DNA of 11,814 bases from Cyclostephanos tholiformis (GCA_036939975.1 JALLPB010000994.1:1-11814), one strand, 5' to 3'. Shown: positions 1 to 8,918, counted from the first letter of the stretch. Notes: generated from the sequence alone by a model not told the origin. Numbers and translations are program-made.

Positions 1-431
1 ATACTTGTTTTTGTATTTCGTACTTGATTAAGTAAATTGGGTGTCCTGGGAACCACCCATATTTTTATTGAGAAAAACTGGAGAATGCCTTTACATAGAG
101 CTTTTCACCTGGAAAATACCTCATTTTAGCATTAATTCCTACGTGGAAAAAAAACCTATCGCTAAGTGAGGCATTCCGCATTATCTCCCTAATAAAAAAT
201 AAGGTTGAGCCCAAACCTGAGCCCCAGCCCTTTATTGTCAAACCCTGGCCAAAAATTGGGGGTAGACAGTGAAGCCACTTGCTTCGATTTGATGTGCACG
301 ATGCGCTACCAGACAAGAAACAGCCCCCCGAGTCATCCTCGACAACGCGGTGGAAGCAGAAACAACGATGTGCGAAAGGGTAGCATTATCCGCCGAAGTT
401 GCTCCCCATCCGATGCTGTCAAGTTGATTAG
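1..431. other. Upstream region of the HA-repeat gene, no convincing gene
   Basis: No coding region that I can support. A 5' leader and promoter for the gene starting at 432 must lie here, but I see no clear TATA box. The stretch contains several ATGs in other frames (292, 301, 368), one of which opens the short uORF listed separately. A TTTATT at 64-69 would read AATAAA on the minus strand, but no minus-strand gene precedes it. The plus-strand frame open from 205 to 582 overlaps the real gene and shows no family resemblance. Confidence 0.5.
368..427 (+). promoter_or_regulatory. Upstream ORF (19 codons) just before the HA-repeat gene
   Basis: ATG at 368 opens 19 sense codons closed by TGA at 425-427, four bases before the ATG at 432. 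If the transcript starts upstream of 368, scanning ribosomes would meet this ORF first, and reinitiation or leaky scanning would set output of the main ORF. The ORF is seen directly; its use is inference, because the transcription start is unknown. Confidence 0.35.
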
Positions 432-3364
432 ATGTCATTGTTGCAAAAGAGTTCGGATGAGATCATGCAACATCATGCAGTCAACATGGAGGAGGATTCT
501 CCCACCGATAAGTGGGATGTGGAAAGCATGTTCGACCCTCCCAAGCACGCCTTCGGCAGAGGCAACGCCAATACCAATCTAAGGGAGAGACCCCCGTCTC
601 CTCTTTTAGACAAGAAGAGAAAGGCTGTGAATGAGCTCGAGAAGACTGACATATCATTATTCAGCCGGTCATTCAAATCAGACGATGGTAATATCATGCG
701 AGAATATCACCGGAAGGACAATTGCGGCCCCGCTCTGTCTGCGGCTGGTGCTGCACCTGCCATCGAGGAAGTTTATCCCATAAAATTCTCGCTCTCTCGC
801 GAATATAGGGAAGATGCATTCTTCTCTGAGTATATCAAGGACGAGTTTTTGTCGCCTCGTGGATCACCAATCGCTAGTAAAACCATGAGTTCTCCGTCCA
901 TGTTCCCCAGTCCACTTAATGTGGACGGATCGGACAATCTTGACTTGGGAATGAGTGGATTTCCCTTACCCGGGCTGCAAATGAGTCCAATGTCCACTCC
1001 TCTCCAAACTGCGAATAACGGGGGAAGGCCACACGCTAATATGGCCCATGCAAGGCTCGAATCTCCTCCATCCATAAAGAAGGAACATAATGATCTTGCA
1101 TTTGGTACCAATCATCACTCTAATGGCAACAAAAGTTCATCGGACATTATAGAAAACTACAGTCCCGATCGTCACTCGGTGGGTGGGGATGGCAATGCAT
1201 ACCATCCCGTGACCACTCAATTTCATTCTGGTGGTCCCACACAACACCTGAGTCCGGGGCAAACGATCTACAATGTTGCATCCAAATCGGTCGATTCTCC
1301 TACATCACCATACCAGCCATATCCTTGGCGTGTTCCGTCTTCTCACCATTCCGGTCATTCCACGCCGTTGAATCATTGGCGGCTCACACAGCGCGCCGGC
1401 AGAGTCGGTACGAATACTACACCACAGGAGTTTCTCCCACCAAGGAACAACTTGCGTGGACCGAGTCAATTGGATCGCGAGACGAAAATCATCGCCACCG
1501 TCGACAAGCACGACGGCCATGCGAATGAGACGGGGTTACAGCCCGTTAAGTATGATCTGATTACACCCTCTCCGTCTGACATACGCAAGGCTGTGTCCGA
1601 TGAATCCATAAGTCCGTTAGCGCCCACTGTGCACCATCCTCCCCAACGTCCAGTAGCTTCGGAGAGCTCCGGGGGATGGATTGACGCGCCACAAATGTCG
1701 ACACTGCCTCCATATGAGCATCCAAGACAGGCCAACTGGAGCATGCAAAGCCTTCCGCCGGCTCTACCCTCGGCAAGTCCAGGGTATCATCATTCTTCGA
1801 ATCAGTACTATCCACCTTACTATCAACACCACCAGGCTTACCAGCGACCAGCCGTTCCGGACCCTGTCGCAATTAATGTACAAGTAGAGGATTCGTGCAC
1901 TTGGAGCGAGGAAGCCGACTGGCGAAAGCATCATTACCTACTGCATCAGTTCCTACACCGATTCGGACATTGCAACGTGCCCCAGGGATATGGCGCCGGT
2001 ACCCACTATGAAGGGTTGTATCAGTGGTGCGTAAATCAACGTACTGAGTACCAAAAAATGTGTCGTGGTGATGCCGGAGATGTCAAATGCAGGGAGTCGT
2101 GTACCATGACGCCCACCCGAGTGCAAACCCTTACGAGCATGGGCTTTGTTTGGGGCCGTCCACCAGCTGCTTTTTGTCCAACCGCTAAAACAAACTCTTC
2201 TGGGAACGTAGCCACCACCGCGTCCAAATCCTACTCATCGTGGAGCAAATGGATCGAACTCCTGACCGAATACAAAAAAGAACATGGCAACGTTGACGTA
2301 CCACTCAAGTACGAGCCTAATCCATCCCTGGGAACATTTGTCAACAGACAGAGAACTGAGTATCGCAAGATGCAGAACGGCAAATCGTCCAGCATGACGC
2401 AGCAGCGCGTCGACGATCTTTGTCGGCTCGGTTTTACGTGGGCAATACGTGACAGTCATACTAGCTGGGAGGATCGTTTCAACGAGCTTAAAGAATTTTA
2501 TAACGTGAACGGGCATTGCAATGTGCCCAAGATATATGCAAAAAATCCGAGCTTGGGTTATTGGGTGAACGAGCAACGATTCCAATATCGTAGGCTGACG
2601 AAGAAGAAGAGTAGTTACATGACGGATGACAAGATTCAGGCGTTAAACGAGTTGGATTTTAAGGTAAGCACAAGACTCTGAATTTGATGCGACGAAATTT
2701 TTTCGGATTCCACCTTTTTTATTGAAAATTATCAAAACATCTCTCTTATCTGCAGTGGACACTCCGCGAGACAAACAGTTCCTGGGACAATTGGCTGAAA
2801 GAGCTTAGAGACTATAGAGCCAAACACGGCGACGTTGATGTTCCCCTTAAGTACCGCCACAACCCAGGACTTGGCGCATTTGTGAATCGCCAACGCACCG
2901 AGTATCGCAAGGTCCAACAGGGGTTTCAATCAAGTTTGACAGATGAACGAATCAAGGATTTGGATGAGCTAGGATTTAAGTGGTCTATCAGGGTCAGCAG
3001 AACCCCTTGGGAGACTCGGTTGGATGAGTTGATTAAGTTCAAAGATCGTGAGTCACCAAGAAATATTACCATTTGTCTCTGTTTTGCCAATTTTTGAATC
3101 GATGCTTGTCTAACCTTGGATATCTTTGTTCTGGTTGTGCATCTAGAGCACGGTCACTGCAACGTTCCATCAACTTATCCCAAGAACCAGCCCCTGGCAT
3201 ACTGGGTCTTCAAGCAACGTGGTCAATACCGCATTTACAAGGAACGCGATGAAATTTTCCTCATGCCAGGCGAGAAGCCCCAAATGTGTCACATGACACC
3301 GGATCGTATAGCTCAGCTGGATGCAATTGGATTTGAATGGAATCCCCCTCGCCGCATCAAGTAG
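432..3364 (+). CDS. Five-repeat helicase-associated (HA) domain protein, three exons
   Basis: The exons are 432-2663, 2756-3047 and 3147-3364, giving 913 residues. In-frame TAG at 429-431 abuts the first ATG; in-frame ATGs at 468 and 486 are alternative starts, and 486 has a good context (AACATGG). Residues 1-490 are low complexity, rich in Ser, Pro, His and Tyr, with a KKRK nuclear-localization-like cluster at 61-64. Five HA repeats (Pfam PF03457 type) follow, about residues 491-574, 604-670, 679-745, 754-820 and 829-906. Each runs from a Trp through an HCNVP or NVDVP/DVDVP motif and a QR-x-x-Y motif to a closing GFxW-like motif. HA domains are helical and presumed to bind nucleic acid; diatoms have many such proteins of unknown function. 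No helicase core is present. I infer a nuclear DNA- or RNA-binding, possibly regulatory, protein. The family call is firm; the function is not known. Confidence 0.9.
2664..2755 (+). other. Intron 1 of the HA-repeat gene (92 nt, phase 0)
   Basis: The donor is AAG|GTAAGC at 2664 and the acceptor a pyrimidine-rich tract ending TGCAG at 2755. Removal joins LDFK to WTLRE, restoring the FxW motif that closes every other repeat. Reading through the intron instead gives a TGA at 2679-2681, so an unspliced model would truncate the protein at 749 residues. Confidence 0.92.
3048..3146 (+). other. Intron 2 of the HA-repeat gene (99 nt, phase 1)
   Basis: The donor is GATC|GTGAGT at 3048 and the acceptor CATCTAG at 3146. 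The split codon C+AG gives Gln842, restoring the sequence KFKD-Q-HGHCNVP, which aligns exactly with the equivalent place in the other repeats. Frame is kept to the TAG at 3362-3364. Confidence 0.92.
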
Positions 3365-3691
3365 TTGCGTTGTTTTTGAAATGATTTCCAAAGATTACAC
3401 CACCATGGTTCACTGCTAAGTTCGATCGAGTAAATTGCACCTGTAAACAACCTCTTAAATAAAATGAATAAACGTCTAAATTTATACTCATTTCATAAAG
3501 GCAACTTTGGCAATACATCGTTTACTGCCAAGTATAATAGAACACTCGTGTCTTTAGATGAATAGATACAAAAAATTAATTATTCGCTTTATGCCGGGCA
3601 TATGCTATGCTAAGTAATAAAAGAGGCTCAGCAGACCACTTTGTGACACTATGGAAATAGTTCTACTCGTAGCTGAGAAAGCACTAACAAA
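3365..3691. other. Convergent 3' intergenic region
   Basis: This stretch lies between the ends of two convergent genes. It holds the 3' UTR and poly(A) signals of the HA-repeat gene. I found no clear AATAAA for the minus-strand UPF0390 gene. No RNA gene or further ORF is supported. Confidence 0.6.
3458..3472 (+). terminator. Tandem AATAAA polyadenylation signals
   Basis: There are two AATAAA hexamers, at 3458-3463 and 3467-3472, about 95-105 bases after the stop of the HA-repeat gene. The sequence is seen directly; use as cleavage signals is inferred from position. Confidence 0.5.
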
Positions 3692-4036
3692 TTATTTTAG
3701 CTTGTTCAATTGCTCTCTCAGCCTTTCCTGCATCTTCCCCGCTTTTCCCTCTTTTTTCCGCAATTGATCCTTTTTCTTCCCCAGCTCTTTCTTCCCCGCC
3801 TCTTTGATATCCTTTAAATAAAATGTGTTGCCCGCACCCACCGCTCGCGCTGCCACGGCAAGCTCGTTTTTCTTGTTGATAGCCTTGGACGTTTGCGTCT
3901 CCTGTTTCGCGAGGGAGGCAGCACGTCCTTTGGCAGCGAAGGATTTCCGACCTTTGGATAGCTGTTTCTTCTGGATAGTGGGCTTGGTTTTGTTTGCGTT
4001 TGGTTTCGTTTTCAACTTAAAGCCGCCTTGCGCCAT
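3692..4036 (-). CDS. UPF0390 / DUF2462 family small basic protein
   Basis: The protein has 114 residues. The start is the ATG at 4036, because the family characteristically begins MAQG; the frame can be extended three codons to a TTG, which is not a plausible eukaryotic start. The N-terminus (MAQGGFKLKTKPNANKTK) followed by a KGR...AAKGR segment fits the UPF0390 family, which includes human C19orf53 (Leydig cell tumor 10 kDa protein homolog) and fungal relatives. An NKKNELAVAARA segment at 54-64 matches the conserved second half of the family. Residues 80-114 are a Lys/Glu-rich, probably helical, extension that makes it somewhat longer than the roughly 85-100 residues usual in this family. 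Role unproven; high basic charge suggests a nuclear or nucleolar protein. No intron is apparent. It is divergent from the CTC1-like gene. Confidence 0.85.
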   Translation of the reverse strand: MAQGGFKLKTKPNANKTKPTIQKKQLSKGRKSFAAKGRAASLAKQETQTSKAINKKNELAVAARAVGAGNTFYLKDIKEAGKKELGKKKDQLRKKEGKAGKMQERLREQLNKLK

Positions 4037-4457
4037 TTTGTTCAAGTTTCGCGGAGTGCGAGATGTCGATGTGAATGTTTGCTTGAAAAATATATCGATA
4101 CACTCCGATTAATAGAGGCGCAATGCCGATTCAAGCCTGATCAAAGCAGCAGGCTGGAAGTCTTGTTTATGCAATCCGATGATTTCAGAAGAGTCCGAAT
4201 TGAAGTCGTTGAGAATTGATGTTTGTTAGTGTGACCGGAGCGGAGAATGGAAATGGAAAACAGGTACTATATTGGAATGGGCGGGGAGTGGTCTGTCCTA
4301 GGTACTAGTAGTCTCACAAAAAAAGGCGATCAAAAACCTCTCTACGTATCGTACCATTATTAACTTATAGTACGGCTCAAATATTATTCCATCTCGGCAA
4401 GCCCACTCTGATGCCAAACAAGGATCTTGCTGAGTGACAGGTGACAGCAGTCGCCTG
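4037..4457. promoter_or_regulatory. Divergent intergenic region, possible bidirectional promoter
   Basis: These 421 bp separate the start codons of the UPF0390 gene (-) and the CTC1-like gene (+), so both promoters must lie here unless an unseen upstream exon exists. A GGGCGGGG box is at 4279-4286, and GGTACT occurs twice, before and after it (4263-4268 and about 4301). No clear TATA element is seen. The plus-strand frame 4028-4219 has no recognisable protein similarity. Confidence 0.45.
4411..4437 (+). promoter_or_regulatory. Upstream ORF (8 codons) before the CTC1-like gene
   Basis: ATG at 4411 opens eight sense codons ending in TGA at 4435-4437, 20 bases upstream of the chosen ATG at 4458. 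It could reduce translation of the main ORF. The ORF is seen directly; transcription start and use are unknown. Confidence 0.35.
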
Positions 4458-7400
4458 ATGAGCGCATCAACATTTCCGTCACAATTAGTTGGACGTGTGT
4501 ACCACATCATCTCCGAATATAACATCAATAAATGCGACAGCGAGCGCGTGTGGGATGGCTGCAATGAAAGTTCAAGCAGTTATCACAGAGGCTTCATTTT
4601 CGTTCCCCAAATTCCCAAAGGCGAACACATAGACGTCGTCGATTCGGTGTTGGCGTCGCTCTGTAACTCAAATGGAAATGGTGGAATCCCGCTTGTTGTT
4701 CCGTATTCGTCTCTTAGGGTGGCATGTTGCGCAGCTGCAGCTGAAAGCTTAATTCAGATATCTCTGTTCTCTCTGATTCGTTACGGAGATTCCGGTTCGG
4801 GGGAACTTATATTTGCCTGCCGGTCTCACAATCACAGAAATCATATGAAAAACTCAGAATTTTCAAGTTCTGGCACCAATATCGTTATTGAGGTTCATCA
4901 AGATGGTATACGTATAATCCAGCCTGAAGACGAAGAATGCATGAAGAGAATAAATAAAAGAGGAAACGAGTTACCTTCGATAACCCTCGAGGCTCTTGCT
5001 TGCAAAGAGGGTCAGACCGACTCATCCAGAGCTACAAGAACGAAGAAAAGGTCTATCGGCAAGGATTTAATTAATGTAACCGGAACCGTTGATGCTATAT
5101 CTCCTATTCTCATCAATGATTCTCGGGAGGAACCCTTCGCAATAATTGAACTGTATCAACCGTTGAAAGACGAAGTGAACACTGATGTGAAGAGTGCTGT
5201 TGCTGTTATTCGTGGTGAGCATGCATTGCGAATGCATCCTGCCATTCAACCGGGCCAGTTAATCACTTTAATCGGCGTTGTATCTCGTAAGTGGAAGGTT
5301 CCAGACGAGTTTCAAAATCATCTTACTTCTCGAAAGGAACCGGCTCCCAGATATGATTTGTATCAGAGATTAATTTATCGTGTTCCAGATCGTGTACTAC
5401 TTATTTCGGACGCAAAAACCATTTGTTGGAACGATGAACATGGAATTGCGGGGTGTTTGGACATGTCATTGCCGTCTACTGTGGAATCCCTCACATCCGT
5501 TCGAGGCATAGTAAAATCTGTACATTACCATGTCAGCAGTCTCAAAAACGGCAAAATGGCCAGCCGTGTTGCACATTTTGTTGATTTGACGTTCTTAACG
5601 CCAACAAAAAAAAATTTACGGGCAAATAAGTTCAGAGATCCAGAGGAAACAATGGCTGATGATCAGAAGTCAGCTCGCATTTACCTACTAAAATACTCCA
5701 TGCCACCAAACTTAACGTTGGGGTTGCAACCTGGCTCTATCTTACGAGCAGTGAATATTCATTTCATTCCCCCATTGAATACATCCACGCTCTGTGAGAA
5801 TGTGAAACTGACCAATACACGTATTGGGTGCTATGTTGCATGCCTTAGATCAACCCTTGCTATTGAACGCTGTGCTGGAGAGAGCCTGCATTTTGCCCAG
5901 TCATCTATTTCTCGATTTGTACCAAAAGAGAAGGCATTCTCGTTGGTGTCAGATCATCGCATTACTGAAATATGCTGTGATCCATTCAACACCAAATCAG
6001 CTACTCAGTTACTCGCAGAAGAGAGGTTTCGGCGGGAACTTGAAATAAAGGTTGCGATTTGGAGCTCATCTCAAGAAACGCCGAGTGTAGTAGAACATGT
6101 ACAGAGGCCGATTGCTGATGAAGATAACGTGTCCAAGCATTCAGATCATTCACATAATATACATACCCCCAGCGAAATAGTGAATGCCTTGGTCGCACAC
6201 CATCTTCGCACTGTTAAGTTGAGTGAAGAAATCTTTCAAGGCAAACATCGCATGAAACGAATGAGCAATAAAGTCAATGGTGAGCGGAATGGACGGTTGA
6301 CAATTCGAAACCCATATACCGAGTTTTTCGATCATGCACACAATGAGCCATTCGGCAAGGCTATCGAATGCGGCAGCTCATACAATGAAGTCTCATGCTT
6401 TAATCATTATCGTCATTTCGAATCTATCAGCATGCCTTTTGTGGTAGGATTGGAGGACCTACGAAATGCGTGCGCAGAAAATTTCATAAACAGAGTGTCG
6501 ATCTTTTACCGATCCCGACTGCGAGATAACAAACCAATTAAAGAGAGCCAAAGAATATCATCTGGCATGACATCATCTCATTGCTATGAAGGAATATATT
6601 TGCTACAGGTTTTGAATCATTACGCTCGATCTCACTCGAGGAGTGGGCATTCCAAACCATGGTACGACGCATCAACCGATTCGATGCATTCCATATATGC
6701 ATGGGGAAGTGGTCCCGAAGACAACAGGACTGCTTCGTTCCGCGACGAGACATGCGTAATTCCAATATGCGAGATAAGAAGTCGAGCAACAGAAAATAAT
6801 GGATTACAAACATCCAAACACGAAAACAATGGTTTAGCAACTTGGATGGAAGTTGGCGCTGTTGTTGTAACCTGTCTTTGTTTGGGTCCGATTCGGAATG
6901 AAAATAAGAATGAAAACATCTCTTCCAACCACGCTAAATGTGAAGACAGTACCAGATCAAATTCCAGTCGCCGCATTTCATCACATAGCTTCCTTCCTTC
7001 GATACAAGCCAATATTAAAACAGCGAATACCGATGGTCATGGATTTGTTTTCCTTGTGGACAATCTTGCATTCATCGGGTCAGTGCATATCGCAGCAAAA
7101 TCATTTGCCTCGATCGATCGAAACAAGATTCTCGAAAACTACTCCAAAACCAATAAAGATCTGCAGAAATCTCGTGAAACAACTGCGTCGGGCACCTCAT
7201 TTGTCAAGCCCTCCGATGCGCTGAGTGTAAATGAATGCTTAGAACGAACAGCTTCCAATGGACAACTCGAAAATCCTGCTTCTATCTATGGAAAACTGGT
7301 GCGTCAAAGGTGGACATTTCGTCGACGTAATCTCGTCCAAATTGGCAGTCAACTAAAAAGATGCTACGGGGGTTGGACTGTTGCCGTTTGTCATATTGAT

Positions 7401-8918
7401 CCATCTGCCAGTGTTATTGGGGAGGATTCTTCTGTACTCCAAACGTTGGAAGTAATGATATCGATAGAGTTTGGTGAATTCAATCAGATCAGGTCAGACG
7501 CATTGGAGCTTTCTCTACAACATCTTATCTGCACAGGTACAGAAGCGATCACGCGGGTAGATGATTCAGTCAAAATGATCACCCCAGACCAACTGACTAT
7601 GGGGTTAGCCTGGTGGACTGCGTCAGAAAATTGTCGAACTGCGCCCCTTCTATCTGGAGGCTTGACATTGAATCTACCTGTCCATGTGGAAATTCCTTAT
7701 ACCTCGTGCACCTTTTCTAATCTAGGATATCAACGATTTCGATGCAACCTAGATGATATGAATTCTTTCTTCGTCTCGGAGCCTAGGAGTTACCTTCAAC
7801 TACCTGCTGAGAATTCTTACTCTGCTTCAACCAATGCCACTATGCTAGAATGCTGCAGCTCTGGTCAATTCTTACAAGGCATGCTAACCCGAAGACTCGG
7901 TCGTGTGCCGCCATTTGTCGGCAAGACACCAGGAGCAACAGAACCCCTCATATGTGCCAGGAATAGATGTACACTTCTTAGACGGTTGAAATGTCAGGGA
8001 GGCGTTCCAAGCGCCACTCTCGCAGAACTTCATTGGGACATTTGCTCATCATTGAAAGAGGGCGACCATTCGCACATGAAGCCGTCTCTGTTGAGGCGCA
8101 TATACAACACCAAGGTACTGGGGATATCATTTGCTCGCGCTCGGGTGGAATGCATGCAATGCTTCAAACCCTTGATTAGCGGTCGTCCGTCTAAAAGTCC
8201 GAGGTCTCATTCCAATGAAACACCCATTGGTGCGTTTGAAAAATCACGAGAAGGATCCATTCTATTCTGCCCGTCTGGTTGTTCTCGTTCACATGGCGCT
8301 GTGAGATGGGAATGCAGTGCCCTGATCGATGACGGATCTGGCCAAGCAAAATTGTATGCCGACAGAGAAGGTGCACTGCTACTCCTTGGTGATAGTCTAA
8401 ACGTGGAAGCAATAGAAAAAGGTGCATGGGAGTTGGACGAAGGGGTATTCTACCAACCAGCACTACCGTCCTCATCTTATCTTATGCACTGTATTGCAGA
8501 TGCATCGAGAAAAACCAGGAGTTGTACCTTTAGCAGTAACAACGGACGTAGAGAAAACGGTGGGAGTTGCAATGGGGATCTGTATTCAATTTTTAATCTA
8601 CTGCCTCCTGCTGCCAAAGCCGAATACTTGCTCCAACAGCACTGTCGCCAGTGGTACCAACATAACCATAAGCGCAAAATGGATTTGTTCTGCCGATGTA
8701 AGCCACTTTCTGATGATGTCACTTCAGTCAACCAAACTGAGATTCATATTGCCAAAGCTTGGATCGCTAAAGTTTGCGTTGACTTTGGTTCTGCTCCAAC
8801 TGCTTCATTGCCACCACTCAATTTGATTTTGGAAGATGCGTGCATTGCTGCCGAAGAAAGTGACGACGACAACATATCAGGGTGGTGCATTCTTAGATCA
8901 TTCAGATTAGTCGAGTGA
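4458..8918 (+). CDS. CTC1-like multi-OB-fold protein (CST complex large subunit)
   Basis: Single exon, 1486 residues. The frame is open back to a GTG at 4434 after an in-frame TGA, so the first ATG is 4458. Beta-rich segments look like serial OB folds: about 203-320, with LINVTGTVDAISP and a later GQLITLIGVV; 341-475, with SVRGIVKSV and LQPGSILRAVNIHFIPP near 423-439; and about 940-1010, with SIYGKLVRQRW. A C-terminal OB fold carries a zinc-ribbon-like set, C1232-x2-C1235 and C1271-x3-C1275, followed by RWECSALIDDGSGQAKLY (1283-1300). The VGA-I-RNVHF-type strand and the C-terminal cysteine OB resemble plant CTC1 as I remember it. Length is near but above human and Arabidopsis CTC1 (about 1200-1300). 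CTC1 with STN1 and TEN1 binds single-stranded telomeric DNA and recruits DNA polymerase alpha-primase. Alternatives: another RPA70-like OB protein. Moderate to good confidence in CTC1; high that the gene is real. Confidence 0.7.
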   Translation: MSASTFPSQLVGRVYHIISEYNINKCDSERVWDGCNESSSSYHRGFIFVPQIPKGEHIDVVDSVLASLCNSNGNGGIPLVVPYSSLRVACCAAAAESLIQISLFSLIRYGDSGSGELIFACRSHNHRNHMKNSEFSSSGTNIVIEVHQDGIRIIQPEDEECMKRINKRGNELPSITLEALACKEGQTDSSRATRTKKRSIGKDLINVTGTVDAISPILINDSREEPFAIIELYQPLKDEVNTDVKSAVAVIRGEHALRMHPAIQPGQLITLIGVVSRKWKVPDEFQNHLTSRKEPAPRYDLYQRLIYRVPDRVLLISDAKTICWNDEHGIAGCLDMSLPSTVESLTSVRGIVKSVHYHVSSLKNGKMASRVAHFVDLTFLTPTKKNLRANKFRDPEETMADDQKSARIYLLKYSMPPNLTLGLQPGSILRAVNIHFIPPLNTSTLCENVKLTNTRIGCYVACLRSTLAIERCAGESLHFAQSSISRFVPKEKAFSLVSDHRITEICCDPFNTKSATQLLAEERFRRELEIKVAIWSSSQETPSVVEHVQRPIADEDNVSKHSDHSHNIHTPSEIVNALVAHHLRTVKLSEEIFQGKHRMKRMSNKVNGERNGRLTIRNPYTEFFDHAHNEPFGKAIECGSSYNEVSCFNHYRHFESISMPFVVGLEDLRNACAENFINRVSIFYRSRLRDNKPIKESQRISSGMTSSHCYEGIYLLQVLNHYARSHSRSGHSKPWYDASTDSMHSIYAWGSGPEDNRTASFRDETCVIPICEIRSRATENNGLQTSKHENNGLATWMEVGAVVVTCLCLGPIRNENKNENISSNHAKCEDSTRSNSSRRISSHSFLPSIQANIKTANTDGHGFVFLVDNLAFIGSVHIAAKSFASIDRNKILENYSKTNKDLQKSRETTASGTSFVKPSDALSVNECLERTASNGQLENPASIYGKLVRQRWTFRRRNLVQIGSQLKRCYGGWTVAVCHIDPSASVIGEDSSVLQTLEVMISIEFGEFNQIRSDALELSLQHLICTGTEAITRVDDSVKMITPDQLTMGLAWWTASENCRTAPLLSGGLTLNLPVHVEIPYTSCTFSNLGYQRFRCNLDDMNSFFVSEPRSYLQLPAENSYSASTNATMLECCSSGQFLQGMLTRRLGRVPPFVGKTPGATEPLICARNRCTLLRRLKCQGGVPSATLAELHWDICSSLKEGDHSHMKPSLLRRIYNTKVLGISFARARVECMQCFKPLISGRPSKSPRSHSNETPIGAFEKSREGSILFCPSGCSRSHGAVRWECSALIDDGSGQAKLYADREGALLLLGDSLNVEAIEKGAWELDEGVFYQPALPSSSYLMHCIADASRKTRSCTFSSNNGRRENGGSCNGDLYSIFNLLPPAAKAEYLLQQHCRQWYQHNHKRKMDLFCRCKPLSDDVTSVNQTEIHIAKAWIAKVCVDFGSAPTASLPPLNLILEDACIAAEESDDDNISGWCILRSFRLVE
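8151..8360 (+). other. Zinc-ribbon OB-fold segment of the CTC1-like protein
   Basis: Two cysteine pairs, C1232/C1235 and C1271/C1275, are separated by 35 residues and followed directly by a strand pattern W-x-C-S-A-L-I-D-D-G-S-G-x-A. RPA70 DBD-C and CTC1-type proteins place a zinc ribbon inside a C-terminal OB fold in the same order. The loop between the pairs is rich in Ser, Lys and Arg. Zinc binding is inferred from spacing only. Confidence 0.55.

Larger units (their letters stand above)
1902..3340 (+). repeat. Five tandem HA-domain repeats within the coding region
   Basis: The repeats lie at 1902-2153, 2241-2441, 2466-2758 (interrupted by intron 1), 2783-2983 and 3008-3340 (interrupted by intron 2). 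The core motif alternates: HCNVP, NVDVP, HCNVP, DVDVP, HCNVP. Repeats 2 and 4 share a near-identical FVNRQRTEYRK block; repeats 3 and 5 share an Y-W-V-x-x-Q-R-x-Q-Y block. Repeats 1 and 5 carry a longer insertion ending in CTMTP or CHMTP, where internal repeats have a short serine-rich turn. The pattern fits duplication of a two-repeat unit. Confidence 0.88.

Noticed and set aside
65..316. Minus-strand ORF of 83 codons in the upstream region
   Set aside because: It needs a TTG start, is short, and shows no family resemblance.
205..582. Plus-strand ORF of 125 codons overlapping the HA gene start
   Set aside because: It overlaps the real gene in another frame and has no recognisable domain; the HA frame continues for 2.2 kb with clear family motifs.
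2882..3364. Two separate small genes after the HA gene
   Set aside because: Both are HA-repeat pieces of exons 2 and 3, rejoined in frame by consensus splice sites.
3825..4112. Plus-strand ORF opposite the UPF0390 gene
   Set aside because: It is an antisense shadow; the minus strand has the MAQG start and family signature.
4434..4457. Eight extra N-terminal codons on the CTC1-like protein from a GTG
   Set aside because: Non-ATG starts are unlikely in a nuclear gene; ATG at 4458 is the first in frame.
6632..7012. Minus-strand ORF of 126 codons inside the CTC1-like gene
   Set aside because: It is the shadow of a long coding frame and has no motif of its own. The same applies to 8191-8475 (-) and 8422-8826 (+).
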